Shown one piece after another: positions 1 to 8,642 of a stretch of DNA of 37,514 bases. The DNA comes from Rhodoferax sp. GTDB taxonomy: Bacteria; Pseudomonadota; Gammaproteobacteria; Burkholderiales; Burkholderiaceae_C. Within the stretch, counting starts at the first letter, position 1; each line of letters begins with the position of its first letter. The position numbers and the translations under genes were made by a program. The notes under the pieces are model-generated. The model saw only the letters and a program-made list of their open reading frames with translations, had not been told where the DNA came from and searched no databases. Location of the stretch: NCBI RefSeq assembly GCF_014859475.1, contig NZ_JACUUE010000006.1, positions 1 to 37,514 of the forward strand. The letters run 5' to 3'.

Positions 1-4
1 GGGG

Positions 5-110
5 CATGGATTGCTTCACTGCGTTCGCAATGACGGGATTGTTCATGGCAAGGCGCAAAGCGCCGTGGCGATCCAGGATGCATGGATTGCCGCGCTGCGC
101 GCGCAACGAT
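5..110. repeat. Pair of imperfect direct intergenic repeats upstream of dnaQ
   Basis: Two related ~30-base units lie at 5-34 and 81-110. Both begin CATGGATTGC and continue with a CTGCG core followed by CGCAA (TTCGCAATGAC in the first, CGCGCAACGAT in the second); about three quarters of the positions agree. They resemble, from memory, the short GGATTGC...CGCAATGACG intergenic repeats scattered through many bacterial genomes. They end just before the dnaQ start and carry no convincing ORF. Confidence 0.55.
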
Positions 111-135
111 GTTGCTTTGCAAGCCAGGTAGCAAT

Positions 136-864
136 ATGCGTCAAATTTTTCTGGACACCGAAACCACAGGCCTGTCGGCCGACAACGGCGACCGCATCAT
201 CGAGATCGGCTGCGTCGAAATGCTGCACCGCAAGCTCACCGGTAACAACCGCCATTTTTACGTCAACCCTGGGCGCGACAGCCACGAAGAAGCGCTCAAG
301 GTACACGGCATCACCAGTGATTTTCTCAAGGACAAGCCCACGTTCGCAAAAGTCGCCCAGGACCTGCTGGATTACCTGAATGACGCGCATTTGGTCATCC
401 ACAATGCGCCGTTTGATCTGGGCTTTTTGAACATGGAGCTGGCGCTCATCAAGCAGCCACCGTTAAAAACTGTGGTGGCCAGCATCACCGACACGCTGGT
501 CATGGCCAAGGAGATGTTTCCCGGCAAGCGCAACTCGCTCGACGCCCTGTGTGTCCGCCTGGAGGTGGACAACTCGGGCCGCACGCTGCACGGCGCGCTG
601 CTTGATGCCGAGCTGCTGGCCGACATGTACATCAACCTGACGCGCGGGCAAAATCCGCTCCTGATGGACGAGGGGCCCGTCATCGATGCCAATGGGGATC
701 GAATCAGTGCGCTGGATTTAAGCCAATTCGTACTTCCGGTGATCAGAGCCAATGAGCAGGAGTTGGCAGCTCATGAAGACGTGTTGAGGCAAATTGACAA
801 GTCCAGTAAAGCCAAGACAATCTGGCGCACTGCAGACCAAAAAATGCCCCAATCTGTGGCATAA
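136..864 (+). CDS. dnaQ: DNA polymerase III epsilon subunit (3'-5' proofreading exonuclease)
   Basis: This is the proofreading exonuclease of the replicative polymerase core, which removes mispaired 3' nucleotides. The 242-residue product matches the usual epsilon length. It shows the DEDDh exonuclease motifs in order: DTETTG near residues 7-12 (Exo I), HNAPFDLGF near 93-101 (Exo II), and HGALLDAELLADMY near 150-165 (Exo III, catalytic His and Asp). I chose the ATG at 136 (MRQIFLDTETTG) because the motif follows directly as in homologues and an AGGT lies a few bases upstream; the in-frame start at 82 would add 18 unrelated residues encoded by the repeat region. tRNA-Val follows 25 bases downstream. 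The family assignment is firm. Confidence 0.95.
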   Translation: MRQIFLDTETTGLSADNGDRIIEIGCVEMLHRKLTGNNRHFYVNPGRDSHEEALKVHGITSDFLKDKPTFAKVAQDLLDYLNDAHLVIHNAPFDLGFLNMELALIKQPPLKTVVASITDTLVMAKEMFPGKRNSLDALCVRLEVDNSGRTLHGALLDAELLADMYINLTRGQNPLLMDEGPVIDANGDRISALDLSQFVLPVIRANEQELAAHEDVLRQIDKSSKAKTIWRTADQKMPQSVA

Positions 865-865
865 T
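860..865 (+). promoter_or_regulatory. Possible -10 element for tRNA-Val
   Basis: CATAAT overlaps the dnaQ stop codon and lies about 25 bases before the tRNA 5' end, a plausible -10. No convincing -35 is visible 16-18 bases upstream, so co-transcription with dnaQ is an alternative. Confidence 0.3.
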
Positions 866-889
866 CTGCCTCTTTCCTGAACAGGGAAA

Positions 890-964
890 GGGCGGTTAGC
901 TCAGGGGTAGAGCACTGCATTCACACTGCAGGGGTCACAAGTTCGAAACTTGTACTGCCCACCA
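890..964 (+). tRNA. tRNA-Val (anticodon CAC)
   Basis: A complete cloverleaf is visible. The acceptor stem GGGCGGT pairs with ACTGCCC (one G-T). The anticodon stem CTGCA/TGCAG encloses the loop TTCACAC with anticodon CAC at 922-924. The T arm contains GTTCGAAAC. The 3' CCA is encoded at 962-964. It decodes the valine codon GUG. It sits directly after dnaQ and is closed by a strong intrinsic terminator. Confidence 0.95.
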
Positions 965-976
965 ACGTATCAAGTT

Positions 977-1018
977 AAAAAAGCCTTGTAAATTTCTGAT
1001 TTGCAAGGCTTTTTTGTT
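977..1018 (+). terminator. Intrinsic terminator after tRNA-Val
   Basis: A 13-bp stem (981-993 with 999-1011, one G-T) has a five-base loop TTCTG, an A-run on the 5' side and a T-rich tail. It is a near-ideal rho-independent terminator for dnaQ/tRNA-Val. Confidence 0.92.
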
Positions 1019-1250
1019 TTTCATTTGGTCCCGGTCAAGCCTTCTCGTGGCCGTTGAAGCTGTGAAATTGCAACTTCGCACCAATGAAAACGCCAGTCCC
1101 GCCCGCCAAGGCATTTAAAGTCAGGCCGTTTCAGCCGATCGGATGGCAAGCACGCATACCATCTGCCTTTACACTGCGCTGCGTGCAAAACAAACCAGCT
1201 GCATGCCTTCGGTTTTGCGAGTGGCACGGCGGCGGTAAAGGAAATTGTCG

Positions 1251-2501
1251 ATGTTGAAAAATATAATGGTTCGCGCCGCATTGGGGCTCGCCTTGGTGAC
1301 GGCCTTGCCACTGACTGCGCAAGCTCAAAGCGCAGCTGCGCCGGTGAAAATTGCCATGATCGAGGGCTTGAGCGGCCCGTTTGGTAACACCGGTGAGGCA
1401 GTTTTTCGTAACTTGGTCTGGGCCGTGGAGCGGGTCAACGCGCGTGGCGGTGTGACGCTGGCGCTGGCGCGTTACGACAGCAAGGGCCAGGCTGAAGCGG
1501 CGCTGTCGGCACTCAAATCAGCCATCGACGATGGTGCCAGATTCATCATGCAGGGCAATTCATCGGCAACGGCGGCGGCGTTGATCGATGCCATCAACAA
1601 GCACAACCAGCGTGAACCCGAAAAACGCGTGCTGTTTTTGAATTACTCTGCGGTCGATCCGATCTTGACCAACGAAAAGTGCAGTTTCTGGCACTTCAGG
1701 TTTGATGCCCACGCCGACATGCGCATGACAGCGCTGATGGAAGTCCTGAAAGCCGATCAGGCGCTCAAGAGCGCCTACATCATCGGTCAGGACTACAGCT
1801 TCGGCCACGCCGTGGCGCGCGAGGCCAGGCGCCAGTTGGCGGCGTTGCGCCCCGATGTGCAGGTGGTCGGCGAAGAATTGCACCCAATGGGACGGGTCAA
1901 GGATTTCATGCCCTACGCAGCCAAAATCAAGGCCAGCGGGGCGCAGGCGGTGATTACCGGTAATTTTGGCAACGACCTGACGCTGTTGGTCAAGGCCGCC
2001 AAAGATGTGGGCTTTGACGGCAAGTTCTACACCTTTTACGGTAACGCGCTGGGTGCACCGGCTGCGATTGGCGACGCCGGCGTGGGCAAGGTGGTGGCGG
2101 TGGCCGACTGGTTGCCCAATGTGCAAAACGCGCAAAGCGAGGCCTTTTACCAGTCCTTTCGCGCGCGTTTCCCCAAACCTGCGGACGACTATGTGCATAT
2201 GCGCATGCAGTTGATGGTGGCGGCGCTGGCGCAAGCTATTGACAAGGCTGGCACGACCGATGCCGTCGCTGTGGCGCAACAACTGGAAAACACCAGCATC
2301 ACCTTTGGTGCGCAAACCGGCACCATGCGTGCCGCTGACCACCAGTTCCAGCAGCCGCTGGTGGTGGGTGTCATGGACAAGCTCGGCGCGCCCGGTGTGA
2401 AGTTCGATGTGGAGGGCTCCGGCTACGGCTTTCGGGTGGTAAAAACCATTGCTGCCGAGCAGGCAGAGCAGCCCACGAGCTGCCGCATGCAACGCCCCTG
2501 A
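1251..2501 (+). CDS. Periplasmic substrate-binding protein of a branched-chain amino acid-type ABC transporter
   Basis: The 416-residue product begins with a Sec signal peptide: positive MLKNIMVRA, a hydrophobic core, and likely cleavage after AQA near residue 26. The mature part opens with VKIAMIEGLSGPFGNTGEA, typical of type I periplasmic ligand-binding proteins of the LivJ / Peripla_BP_6 family, which capture amino acids or related small molecules for an ABC permease. No permease or ATPase gene is next to it, so it is an orphan binding protein here and its ligand cannot be read from sequence. ATG 1251 is preferred over TTG 1245, because AAAGGA at 1237-1242 is well spaced for the ATG but too close to the TTG. 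Confidence 0.85.
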   Translation: MLKNIMVRAALGLALVTALPLTAQAQSAAAPVKIAMIEGLSGPFGNTGEAVFRNLVWAVERVNARGGVTLALARYDSKGQAEAALSALKSAIDDGARFIMQGNSSATAAALIDAINKHNQREPEKRVLFLNYSAVDPILTNEKCSFWHFRFDAHADMRMTALMEVLKADQALKSAYIIGQDYSFGHAVAREARRQLAALRPDVQVVGEELHPMGRVKDFMPYAAKIKASGAQAVITGNFGNDLTLLVKAAKDVGFDGKFYTFYGNALGAPAAIGDAGVGKVVAVADWLPNVQNAQSEAFYQSFRARFPKPADDYVHMRMQLMVAALAQAIDKAGTTDAVAVAQQLENTSITFGAQTGTMRAADHQFQQPLVVGVMDKLGAPGVKFDVEGSGYGFRVVKTIAAEQAEQPTSCRMQRP

Positions 2502-2523
2502 GTGCAGTTTGAACTATTTCCGC

Positions 2524-2560
2524 AGCCCGGCTGCCAATCCGGGAGGCTTTTTGCATCTGC
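2524..2560 (+). terminator. Weak candidate terminator after the binding-protein gene
   Basis: CCCGG and CCGGG can pair in the stretch following the stop codon, with GGCTTTTT immediately after. The stem is short with flanking mismatches, so this is tentative. Confidence 0.4.
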
Positions 2561-2641
2561 GTATCAAGCGCGTGTGGCGGCGTGGGCCCTTCACCGGCGT
2601 GCACTTCGTTTCATCCGGGCTACATGCTTCGGCGCTCTGGC

Positions 2642-2647
2642 TATAAT
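2642..2647 (+). promoter_or_regulatory. -10 element of the rpsO promoter
   Basis: A perfect TATAAT lies 82 bases before the rpsO start codon. No strong -35 hexamer is obvious at 16-18 bases upstream. It implies a 5' leader of about 75 bases containing the hairpin at 2676-2702. Confidence 0.6.
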
Positions 2648-2675
2648 ACGCGGCTGTGCAAAGCGCAGGCAAGCA

Positions 2676-2702
2676 CGTCAGGGGCAGTTCCAGCGCCTGA
2701 CG
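2676..2702 (+). promoter_or_regulatory. Leader hairpin upstream of rpsO (candidate S15 autoregulatory element)
   Basis: CGTCAGG (2676-2682) pairs perfectly with CCTGACG (2696-2702). After one G-G mismatch, GC/GC closes a seven-base loop. It ends 26 bases before the rpsO start. S15 is known to bind and repress its own mRNA leader in several bacterial groups through unrelated structures, so autoregulation is a reasonable inference but is not shown here. Confidence 0.5.
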
Positions 2703-2728
2703 CAAGTTCTTAAATTACAGGAAAAATC

Positions 2729-2995
2729 ATGATTGCATCCAGTATCAAAGCTGCCGTTGTCAAAGACAACGCACGTCAAGCCGGTGACACCGGTAGCCCC
2801 GAAGTTCAAGTCGCGTTGTTGACCGCCCGTATCAACGAGCTTATGCCGCACTTCAAAACCCACGCCAAAGATCACCACGGTCGTCGTGGCCTGCTGCGCA
2901 TGGTGAGCCGCCGCCGCAAACTGCTGGACTACCTCAAGTCCAAAGATGCAAGCCGTTACCTGGCCTTGATCGCCAAGCTGGGTCTGCGCAAGTAA
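2729..2995 (+). CDS. rpsO: 30S ribosomal protein S15
   Basis: An 88-residue product (the E. coli protein is about the same length) carries the S15 signature: [14 protein letters not shown], then [19 protein letters not shown], then [10 protein letters not shown]15 binds 16S rRNA early in 30S assembly. AGGAA lies a few bases before the ATG. Its own TATAAT promoter and leader hairpin lie upstream, and a strong terminator follows before pnp, an arrangement shared with many proteobacteria in which pnp is partly read through from rpsO. Confidence 0.98.
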   Translation: MIASSIKAAVVKDNARQAGDTGSPEVQVALLTARINELMPHFKTHAKDHHGRRGLLRMVSRRRKLLDYLKSKDASRYLALIAKLGLRK

Positions 2996-3016
2996 TTGGT
3001 GCTAAAAGAATGATGA

Positions 3017-3052
3017 ACGCCTGAGTTAGTTCACTAGCTCAGGCGTTTTTTA
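3017..3052 (+). terminator. Intrinsic terminator between rpsO and pnp
   Basis: A 13-bp stem (3017-3029 with 3034-3046, one T-G) has the loop TTCA and is followed by six T. It ends most rpsO transcripts; some read-through into pnp is likely by analogy. Confidence 0.92.
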
Positions 3053-3092
3053 CTTTAATTTACGTCGGAAAAAGCAAAAACGGAGCGAAGCT

Positions 3093-3145
3093 GTGTCATT
3101 CCAAAGCCCCTTGACACCCTGGCGGGTGTGGCTCTGGAATGGCAT
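3093..3145 (+). promoter_or_regulatory. Long stem-loop in the pnp 5' leader (candidate RNase III/PNPase autoregulation site)
   Basis: CATTCCA (3097-3103) pairs with TGGAATG (3135-3141). One mismatch further in, AGCC (3105-3108) pairs with GGCT (3130-3133). ACACCC (3114-3119) pairs with GGGTGT (3124-3129) around the tetraloop TGGC. The helix can be extended outward by about four pairs including wobbles. It lies 74 bases before the pnp start and well after the rpsO terminator. In E. coli the pnp leader folds into a double-stranded stem cut by RNase III, enabling autorepression; the analogous role here is inferred. Confidence 0.55.
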
Positions 3146-3218
3146 CGTGTTCTGTGTTGTGGCTTCCGGGCTTCGGTGGGGTGGCCTGCATCCCCCCAAA
3201 CTCACAGGAGATTAAAAA

Positions 3219-5333
3219 ATGACGATGTTCAACAAAGTTAGCAAGACTTTTCAATGGGGCCAAAACACGGTCACCATGGAAACCGGTGAAATTGCCCGCC
3301 AGGCCTCTGGCGCCGTGCTGCTCGACATGGACGGCACCGTGGTGCTGGCCACAGTGGTTGCCAAAACCGATTCCAAGCCGGGCCAGGACTTTTTCCCGTT
3401 GACGGTCGATTACTCTGAAAAATCCTACGCCGCCGGCAAGATACCGGGCAGCTTCTTCAAGCGCGAAGGCCGCCCCAGCGAGTTGGAGACCCTGACCTGC
3501 CGCCTGATTGACCGCCCGATCCGTCCGCTCTTTCCCGATGGCTTCTACAACGAAGTGCAGGTCATTATCCACGTGGTGAGCCTGAACCCCGAAGTGCAGG
3601 CCGACATTGCGGCCTTGATCGCCACCAGTGCGGCGCTGTCGGTCAGCGGCATTCCGTTCAATGGCCCGATCGGTGCCGCCCGCGTGGGTTACATCAACGG
3701 CGAATATGTGCTCAATCCGGGTCAAACCCAATTGAAAACCAGCCAGCTCGAGCTGGTGGTTGCGGGTACCGAAGCGGCCGTGCTGATGGTCGAGTCCGAA
3801 GCCGACCAGTTGCCCGAAGATGTCATGCTGGGCGCCGTGATGTTTGGTCACGAACAAGGCGTCATCGCCATCAACGCAATTAACGAACTGGTGCGCGATG
3901 CCGGTAAACCGGCCTGGGACTGGCAAGCGCCAGCCCGCGACGAAGAACTCATCGCCAAGGTCGGTGCGCTGGCCAATGACAAATTGACGGCTGCCTACCA
4001 GATTCGCAACAAGCAAGCGCGTACCCAGGCTTGCCGCTCGGCCTACGCCGATGTCATGGCTGGTCTCAAGGCCGATGGCGTGGTTTTTGATTCGGTCAAG
4101 GTCGAAAGCATGTTGTTCGACATCGAAGCCAAGCTGGTGCGTGGTCAGATTCTGGCCGGTGAGCCGCGCATTGACGGTCGCGACACGCGCACCGTGCGCC
4201 CCATCGAAATCCGCAACAGCGTGTTGCCGCGCACCCATGGTTCATCGCTGTTTACCCGTGGCGAAACCCAGGCGCTGGTGGTCACCACGCTCGGTACCGA
4301 GCGTGATGCCCAGCGCATCGACGCGCTCGCCGGTGATATTGAAGACCGTTTCATGCTGCACTACAACATGCCTCCCTTTGCCACCGGCGAAGCAGGTCGT
4401 TTTGGTACGCCCAAGCGCCGCGAAATCGGCCATGGTCGCCTGGCCAAGCGTGCCCTGATGGCGGTGCTGCCGAGCAAGGAAGACTTCCCCTACACCATGC
4501 GCGTCGTGTCTGAAGTGACCGAGTCCAATGGTTCGTCCTCGATGGCCTCGGTGTGCGGCGGTTGCCTGAGTCTGATGGACGCCGGCGTGCCCTTGAAAGC
4601 GCATGTGGCCGGCATTGCCATGGGCCTGATCAAGGAAGACAACCGTTTTGCCGTGCTGACCGACATCCTTGGTGACGAAGATCACCTGGGCGACATGGAC
4701 TTCAAGGTAGCCGGCACCGCCAGCGGCATCACCGCCTTGCAGATGGACATCAAGATCCAGGGCATTACCAAAGAAATCATGCAAGTGGCACTGGCCCAAG
4801 CCAAGGAAGCCCGCATGCACATTCTGGGCAAGATGACCGAAGCCATGGCAGAAGCCAAGACCGAAGTCTCCACCTTTGCACCGCGTCTGTTCACCATGAA
4901 GATCAACCCCGAGAAGATCCGTGACGTGATCGGCAAAGGCGGCTCGGTGATTCGTGCGCTGACCGAAGAAACCGGCACGCAGATCAACATCGACGAAGAC
5001 GGCACCATCACCATTGCCTCAAGCGATCCGGCCAAGGCCGAAGAAGCCAAGCGCCGCATCGAGCAGATCACCGCTGAAGTGGAAATCGGCAAGATCTACG
5101 AAGGCCCGGTCGTCAAGATTCTTGACTTCGGCGCACTGATTACTTTGTTGCCTGGCAAGGATGGCCTGTTGCACATCAGTCAGATCGCCCATGAACGCGT
5201 CGAAAAGGTCACCGACTATTTGTCCGAAGGCCAGATCGTCAAGGTCAAGGTTCTGGAAACCGACGAAAAAGGCCGCGTCAAGCTGTCCATGAAAGCGCTG
5301 CTGGAGCGCCCGGCACAGGAAAATCGCGGTTGA
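3219..5333 (+). CDS. pnp: Polyribonucleotide nucleotidyltransferase (PNPase)
   Basis: This phosphorolytic 3'-5' exoribonuclease degrades mRNA and is a usual degradosome member. The 704-residue product has the full layout: RNase PH core 1 (about 10-145), helical linker, RNase PH core 2 (about 310-545) with DMDFK carrying the catalytic acids (Asp488 and Asp494, with Lys496, in the positions of E. coli Asp486/Asp492/Lys494), KH domain around 558-615 with IGKGG, and S1 domain around 622-690. AGGAG at 3206-3210 sets the ATG at 3219; a second ATG two codons in is less well spaced. The leader hairpin suggests autoregulation. No anomalies were seen. Confidence 0.97.
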   Translation: MTMFNKVSKTFQWGQNTVTMETGEIARQASGAVLLDMDGTVVLATVVAKTDSKPGQDFFPLTVDYSEKSYAAGKIPGSFFKREGRPSELETLTCRLIDRPIRPLFPDGFYNEVQVIIHVVSLNPEVQADIAALIATSAALSVSGIPFNGPIGAARVGYINGEYVLNPGQTQLKTSQLELVVAGTEAAVLMVESEADQLPEDVMLGAVMFGHEQGVIAINAINELVRDAGKPAWDWQAPARDEELIAKVGALANDKLTAAYQIRNKQARTQACRSAYADVMAGLKADGVVFDSVKVESMLFDIEAKLVRGQILAGEPRIDGRDTRTVRPIEIRNSVLPRTHGSSLFTRGETQALVVTTLGTERDAQRIDALAGDIEDRFMLHYNMPPFATGEAGRFGTPKRREIGHGRLAKRALMAVLPSKEDFPYTMRVVSEVTESNGSSSMASVCGGCLSLMDAGVPLKAHVAGIAMGLIKEDNRFAVLTDILGDEDHLGDMDFKVAGTASGITALQMDIKIQGITKEIMQVALAQAKEARMHILGKMTEAMAEAKTEVSTFAPRLFTMKINPEKIRDVIGKGGSVIRALTEETGTQINIDEDGTITIASSDPAKAEEAKRRIEQITAEVEIGKIYEGPVVKILDFGALITLLPGKDGLLHISQIAHERVEKVTDYLSEGQIVKVKVLETDEKGRVKLSMKALLERPAQENRG

Positions 5334-5337
5334 TGGA

Positions 5338-5375
5338 TTGATGCGGCAACGCACAAGTCAAGTTTTGTTTTTTTG
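5338..5375 (+). terminator. Weak candidate terminator after pnp
   Basis: TTGATGCG and CGCA...TCAA can pair around GCAA with a four-base bulge, followed by a T-rich run at 5363-5374. The bulge makes the helix marginal. Confidence 0.35.
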
Positions 5376-5399
5376 TTCAGAGCCAAAGGCCTGCATTGA

Positions 5400-6395
5400 A
5401 TGAAAGCGATTGAAATCACCCGCCCTGGCGAGCCGGACGTTTTGCGTCTGGGCGAGCGTCCGGTGCCGCTTGTCGGCGTGGGTGAGCTGCGCATTCGCGT
5501 GACGGCCAGTGGTGTCAACCGGCCCGATGTATTGCAGCGCTCGGGCCTGTACCCGCCGCCGCCCGGTGTATCGGACATTCCCGGTCTGGAAGTGGCGGGT
5601 GTGATTGAGCAGGGCGATGCGACTGAGTTGTCAGCAGCCGGCTTCAAGCTGGGTGACCGGGTCTGCGCCTTGGTGGCGGGTGGTGGTTACGCCCAGTGGT
5701 GCGTGGCGCCGATTGCCCAATGCTTGCCGGTGCCCGAAGGTTTGAGTGATGTGCAGGCGGCAAGTCTGCCCGAGACCTTTTTCACGGTCTGGAGCAACCT
5801 GATGGACCGCGGCCGCCTGGCAGCGGGTGAGACGGTGTTGGTCCAGGGCGGCACAAGCGGCATCGGTGTCACGGCGATCCAGTTGGCGAAAGCCGTGGGG
5901 GCCCGCGTGTTTGCGACCGCTGGCAGTGATGACAAGTGCGCCGCCTGTCTGGCCCTTGGTGCTGAGGCAGCGATCAATTACAGGACGCAGGATTTTCAGG
6001 CCGAGATTGCCAGGCTCACGCAGGGCCAGGGCGTCGATGTGATTCTGGACATGGTGGCTGGCGACTATGTGGCCAGGGAAGTGCAGAGCTTGCGCGAGGA
6101 TGGCCGACTGGTCATCATTGCCGTGCAAGGGGGGACTCAAAGTGAATTCAACGCGGGGCTGGTGCTGCGCCGCCGCCTGACGATCACCGGCTCGACCTTG
6201 CGGCCCCGGTCGGTTGCGTTCAAGGCGGCGATTGCGCAGGCGTGTCTGAATACGGTGTGGCCCTTGCTGGCAAGCGGGCGGATCAAGCCGGTGATTCACA
6301 GCGTGTTTGCCGCTGCCGATGCGGCCCGGGCGCATGCCTTGATGGAGTCCAACCAGCATGTTGGAAAAATTGTTTTGACTTGGGAAAACGCATGA
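5400..6395 (+). CDS. NAD(P)H-quinone oxidoreductase, zinc-independent MDR family (PIG3/zeta-crystallin type)
   Basis: The 331-residue protein is a medium-chain dehydrogenase/reductase of the quinone oxidoreductase branch. It has an N-terminal GroES-like domain ([23 protein letters not shown] near residues 35-57, a pattern I associate with PIG3-type enzymes). It also has a Rossmann cofactor domain with [17 protein letters not shown] near 147-163. It lacks the cysteine cluster of zinc-containing alcohol dehydrogenases. The likely role is NADPH-dependent reduction of quinones; the physiological substrate is unknown. AAAGG about ten bases upstream supports ATG 5400. Its stop overlaps the tpiA start (ATGA), so the two are translationally coupled. 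Confidence 0.85.
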   Translation: MKAIEITRPGEPDVLRLGERPVPLVGVGELRIRVTASGVNRPDVLQRSGLYPPPPGVSDIPGLEVAGVIEQGDATELSAAGFKLGDRVCALVAGGGYAQWCVAPIAQCLPVPEGLSDVQAASLPETFFTVWSNLMDRGRLAAGETVLVQGGTSGIGVTAIQLAKAVGARVFATAGSDDKCAACLALGAEAAINYRTQDFQAEIARLTQGQGVDVILDMVAGDYVAREVQSLREDGRLVIIAVQGGTQSEFNAGLVLRRRLTITGSTLRPRSVAFKAAIAQACLNTVWPLLASGRIKPVIHSVFAAADAARAHALMESNQHVGKIVLTWENA

Positions 6396-7135
6396 AAAAA
6401 ACGCTGATTGCAGGCAACTGGAAAATGAACGGCAGCCTGGCCGCCAACGAAGCATTGCTCAAGGCCTTGCTCGCTGGCGTGGGGCAGCCGACCTGCCAGG
6501 TGGCGGTATGCGTACCTGCCGTGTATTTGGCGCAATGTCAGGCTTTGCTTGCCGACAGCGTCATTGAACTGGGTGCGCAGGATGTTTCCAGCCATGAGAG
6601 CGGTGCCTACACAGGTGAAATTGCGCCTGCCATGCTCAAGGAGTTTGGTGCGCGCTATGTCATAGTTGGGCATTCGGAGCGACGCCAGTACCATGGTGAA
6701 ACCGATGAACTGGTCGCGGCCAAGACCCAGCGCGCGCTCAGCGTCGGCATCACGCCGATTGTGTGCGTGGGTGAAACGCTGGCTGAACGCGAGGCTGGCC
6801 GCACCGAAGATGTGGTCAAGCGCCAGTTGGCCGCAGTAATCCATACAAACGGGCACTGCATCAGCGAAGTGGTGATAGCTTATGAGCCGGTCTGGGCGAT
6901 TGGTACCGGGCTTTCTGCCACGGCAGAGCAGGCGCAGCAGGTTCACGCCGTGTTGCGTGCGCAATTGCGGGCGGCCACACCCAGCGCGGATCGCATCCAG
7001 TTGCTGTATGGCGGCAGTATGAACGCAGCCAATGCAAAAAGCCTGTTGGCACAGCCCGATATTGACGGTGGCCTGATTGGTGGTGCCGCACTCAAGGCCC
7101 CGGATTTTTTAACCATTATTGCGGCCGCTGCCTGA
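6392..7135 (+). CDS. tpiA: Triosephosphate isomerase
   Basis: This TIM-barrel enzyme interconverts dihydroxyacetone phosphate and glyceraldehyde 3-phosphate in glycolysis and gluconeogenesis. The 247-residue product has every hallmark: GNWKMN (Asn9, Lys11), VGHSERR with electrophile His94, [11 protein letters not shown] with catalytic base Glu165, and the phosphate-binding YGGS and GGLIGGAAL near the C-terminus. The ATG at 6392 overlaps the previous stop codon; an in-frame start at 6242 would add 50 residues read out of the oxidoreductase gene and is rejected. secG follows after 38 bases. Confidence 0.97.
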   Translation: MKKTLIAGNWKMNGSLAANEALLKALLAGVGQPTCQVAVCVPAVYLAQCQALLADSVIELGAQDVSSHESGAYTGEIAPAMLKEFGARYVIVGHSERRQYHGETDELVAAKTQRALSVGITPIVCVGETLAEREAGRTEDVVKRQLAAVIHTNGHCISEVVIAYEPVWAIGTGLSATAEQAQQVHAVLRAQLRAATPSADRIQLLYGGSMNAANAKSLLAQPDIDGGLIGGAALKAPDFLTIIAAAA

Positions 7136-7173
7136 CCCCAGGTGTTGCTGACGAATTTATTCAGGAGTGATTT

Positions 7174-7527
7174 ATGGATGCTTTATTGACATTGATGCTG
7201 GCGGTGCAAATGATTTCAGCACTGGCGATGGTGGGGCTCATCCTGGTGCAGCATGGCAAGGGGGCTGACATGGGCGCCGCTTTTGGCAGTGGCGGTTCTG
7301 GCAGTCTGTTTGGCGCAAGTGGCAGCGCCAATTTTCTGTCGCGCACCACGGCGGTCTTGGCCACCGTGTTTTTTGCCAGTACCTTGATGCTGGCCTATTT
7401 TGGTTCAGCGCGCCCTGCCGCGAGTTCGGGCAGTGTGCTTGAAAATTCTGCCCTGACCGCGCCTGCGCCAGCGGCATTGCCGGCGCTTGAGGCCGCATCT
7501 GGTGCCGCACAAATTCCAGCCAAATAA
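7174..7527 (+). CDS. secG: Preprotein translocase subunit SecG
   Basis: SecG is a small subunit of the SecYEG channel that aids SecA-driven export. The 117-residue product has two hydrophobic segments (about 3-24 and 53-75) separated by a Gly/Ser-rich stretch ([24 protein letters not shown]), diagnostic of the family. The C-terminal tail is an Ala/Pro-rich low-complexity extension. AGGAG ahead of the ATG is well placed. The order tpiA-secG-tRNA-Leu-nuoA is a common proteobacterial arrangement. Confidence 0.95.
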   Translation: MDALLTLMLAVQMISALAMVGLILVQHGKGADMGAAFGSGGSGSLFGASGSANFLSRTTAVLATVFFASTLMLAYFGSARPAASSGSVLENSALTAPAPAALPALEAASGAAQIPAK

Positions 7528-7645
7528 TTGCTGATGAAAAAGCCTTCTCCTTAGAGAAGGTGAGGAAATTTCAGGGTAAACTCTGGGCTTCTCGGTTGAA
7601 CCGGCAGGTGTTACACACCAGCCAGACGGCCGGTTGAAATGAATG

Positions 7646-7730
7646 GCCGTCGTGGTGGAATTGGTAGACACGCTATCTTGAGGTGGTAGTGGCGAAAGCT
7701 GTGCGAGTTCGAGTCTCGCCGACGGCACCA
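7646..7730 (+). tRNA. tRNA-Leu (anticodon GAG)
   Basis: An 85-nt class II tRNA. The acceptor stem GCCGTCG pairs perfectly with CGACGGC (7720-7726). The anticodon stem CTATC/GGTAG holds the loop TTGAGGT (anticodon GAG). There is a variable arm, a T arm with GTTCGAGTC, and encoded CCA at 7728-7730. It reads leucine CUC/CUU codons. E. coli also has a GAG tRNA-Leu (leuU) beside secG, so this position is conserved. A possible -10 (TAAACT, 7577-7582) lies upstream without a clear -35. Confidence 0.96.
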
Positions 7731-7788
7731 AGTTAATTTGTTTGATGTATGTCAATGTGTCAAACAGTCGATTGAATACACTGAAAAT

Positions 7789-8148
7789 ATGAACCTAGAA
7801 CAGTATTTGCCAGTCATTCTTTTCATTCTGGTTGGCATTTCGGTAGGCGTCATGCCACAGGTCATTGGTTACATTCTTGGACCTAACCGACCAGACCCTG
7901 CCAAAAATTCCCCTTACGAATGTGGTTTTGAAGCCTTCGGCGATGCGCGGATGAAGTTCGACGTTCGCTATTACCTGGTCGCCATTCTTTTCATACTATT
8001 TGACCTCGAAACTGCGCTCTTGTTTCCCTGGGCGTTGACGCTCAAGGACGTGGGGCCAGCCGGTTTCTGGGCGGTGATGATTTTCCTGGGCATTCTGGTC
8101 GTGGGTTTTATCTACGAATGGAAAAAAGGCGCCCTCGATTGGGAGTAA
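7789..8148 (+). CDS. nuoA: NADH-quinone oxidoreductase subunit A
   Basis: A membrane subunit of complex I. It is 119 residues with three hydrophobic helices, including the N-terminal [17 protein letters not shown]. The conserved loop [20 protein letters not shown] contains the quinone-site cysteine, followed by an F-D-L-E-T pattern in helix 2. I start at ATG 7789 (MNLEQYLPV), as in homologues; an upstream in-frame TTG at 7738 would add 17 unconserved residues. No strong Shine-Dalgarno is visible, which is unusual for this operon. It begins 58 bases after tRNA-Leu, with nuoB four bases downstream. Confidence 0.95.
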   Translation: MNLEQYLPVILFILVGISVGVMPQVIGYILGPNRPDPAKNSPYECGFEAFGDARMKFDVRYYLVAILFILFDLETALLFPWALTLKDVGPAGFWAVMIFLGILVVGFIYEWKKGALDWE

Positions 8149-8152
8149 GACG

Positions 8153-8632
8153 ATGATTGAAGGTATTCTCAAAGAGGGATTTGTCACCACGAGCTACGAC
8201 TCCGTGGTGAACTGGGCCAAGACCGGTTCAGTTTGGCCCATGACTTTCGGCCTGGCCTGTTGTGCGGTCGAAATGATGCACGCTGCAGCCGCCCGCTACG
8301 ACATCAGTCGCTTTGGCGCAGAAGTGTTTCGCCCGAGTCCGCGTCAATCCGACCTGATCATTGTGGCGGGTACCCTGACCAACAAAATGGCACCCGCTTT
8401 TCGCAAGGTTTATGACCAGATGGCTGAGCCACGCTGGGTGATCAGCATGGGCTCTTGTGCCAATGGCGGCGGCTATTACCACTACAGCTACTCGGTGGTG
8501 CGCGGCTGTGATCGCATCGTGCCGGTCGATGTCTATGTGCCGGGCTGTCCGCCCACTGCCGAAGCGCTGATTTACGGAATCATCCAGTTGCAGCGCAAGA
8601 TCCGTCGTACGCAAACGATTGCTCGCACTTAA
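8153..8632 (+). CDS. nuoB: NADH-quinone oxidoreductase subunit B
   Basis: NuoB carries the terminal [4Fe-4S] cluster N2, which passes electrons to quinone. The 159-residue product retains all four cluster ligands: the tandem Cys36-Cys37 in [10 protein letters not shown], Cys102 in MGSCANGGG, and Cys132 in [11 protein letters not shown]. It sits between nuoA and nuoC with gaps of 4 and 10 bases, consistent with a single polycistronic message. Nothing unusual. Confidence 0.97.
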   Translation: MIEGILKEGFVTTSYDSVVNWAKTGSVWPMTFGLACCAVEMMHAAAARYDISRFGAEVFRPSPRQSDLIIVAGTLTNKMAPAFRKVYDQMAEPRWVISMGSCANGGGYYHYSYSVVRGCDRIVPVDVYVPGCPPTAEALIYGIIQLQRKIRRTQTIART

Positions 8633-8642
8633 AGGGTTGACG

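Noticed and set aside
1245-1250. TTG start for the periplasmic binding protein
   Set aside because: The Shine-Dalgarno ends only two bases before it; ATG 1251 has proper spacing and gives a standard signal peptide.
3096-4238. 380-codon antisense frame over pnp
   Set aside because: It mirrors conserved PNPase codons and has no independent start signals or domains.
7543-7560. CCTTCTC/GAGAAGG hairpin after secG as a terminator
   Set aside because: The stem is good but no T-run follows; it may be a processing or pausing structure ahead of tRNA-Leu, not a rho-independent terminator.
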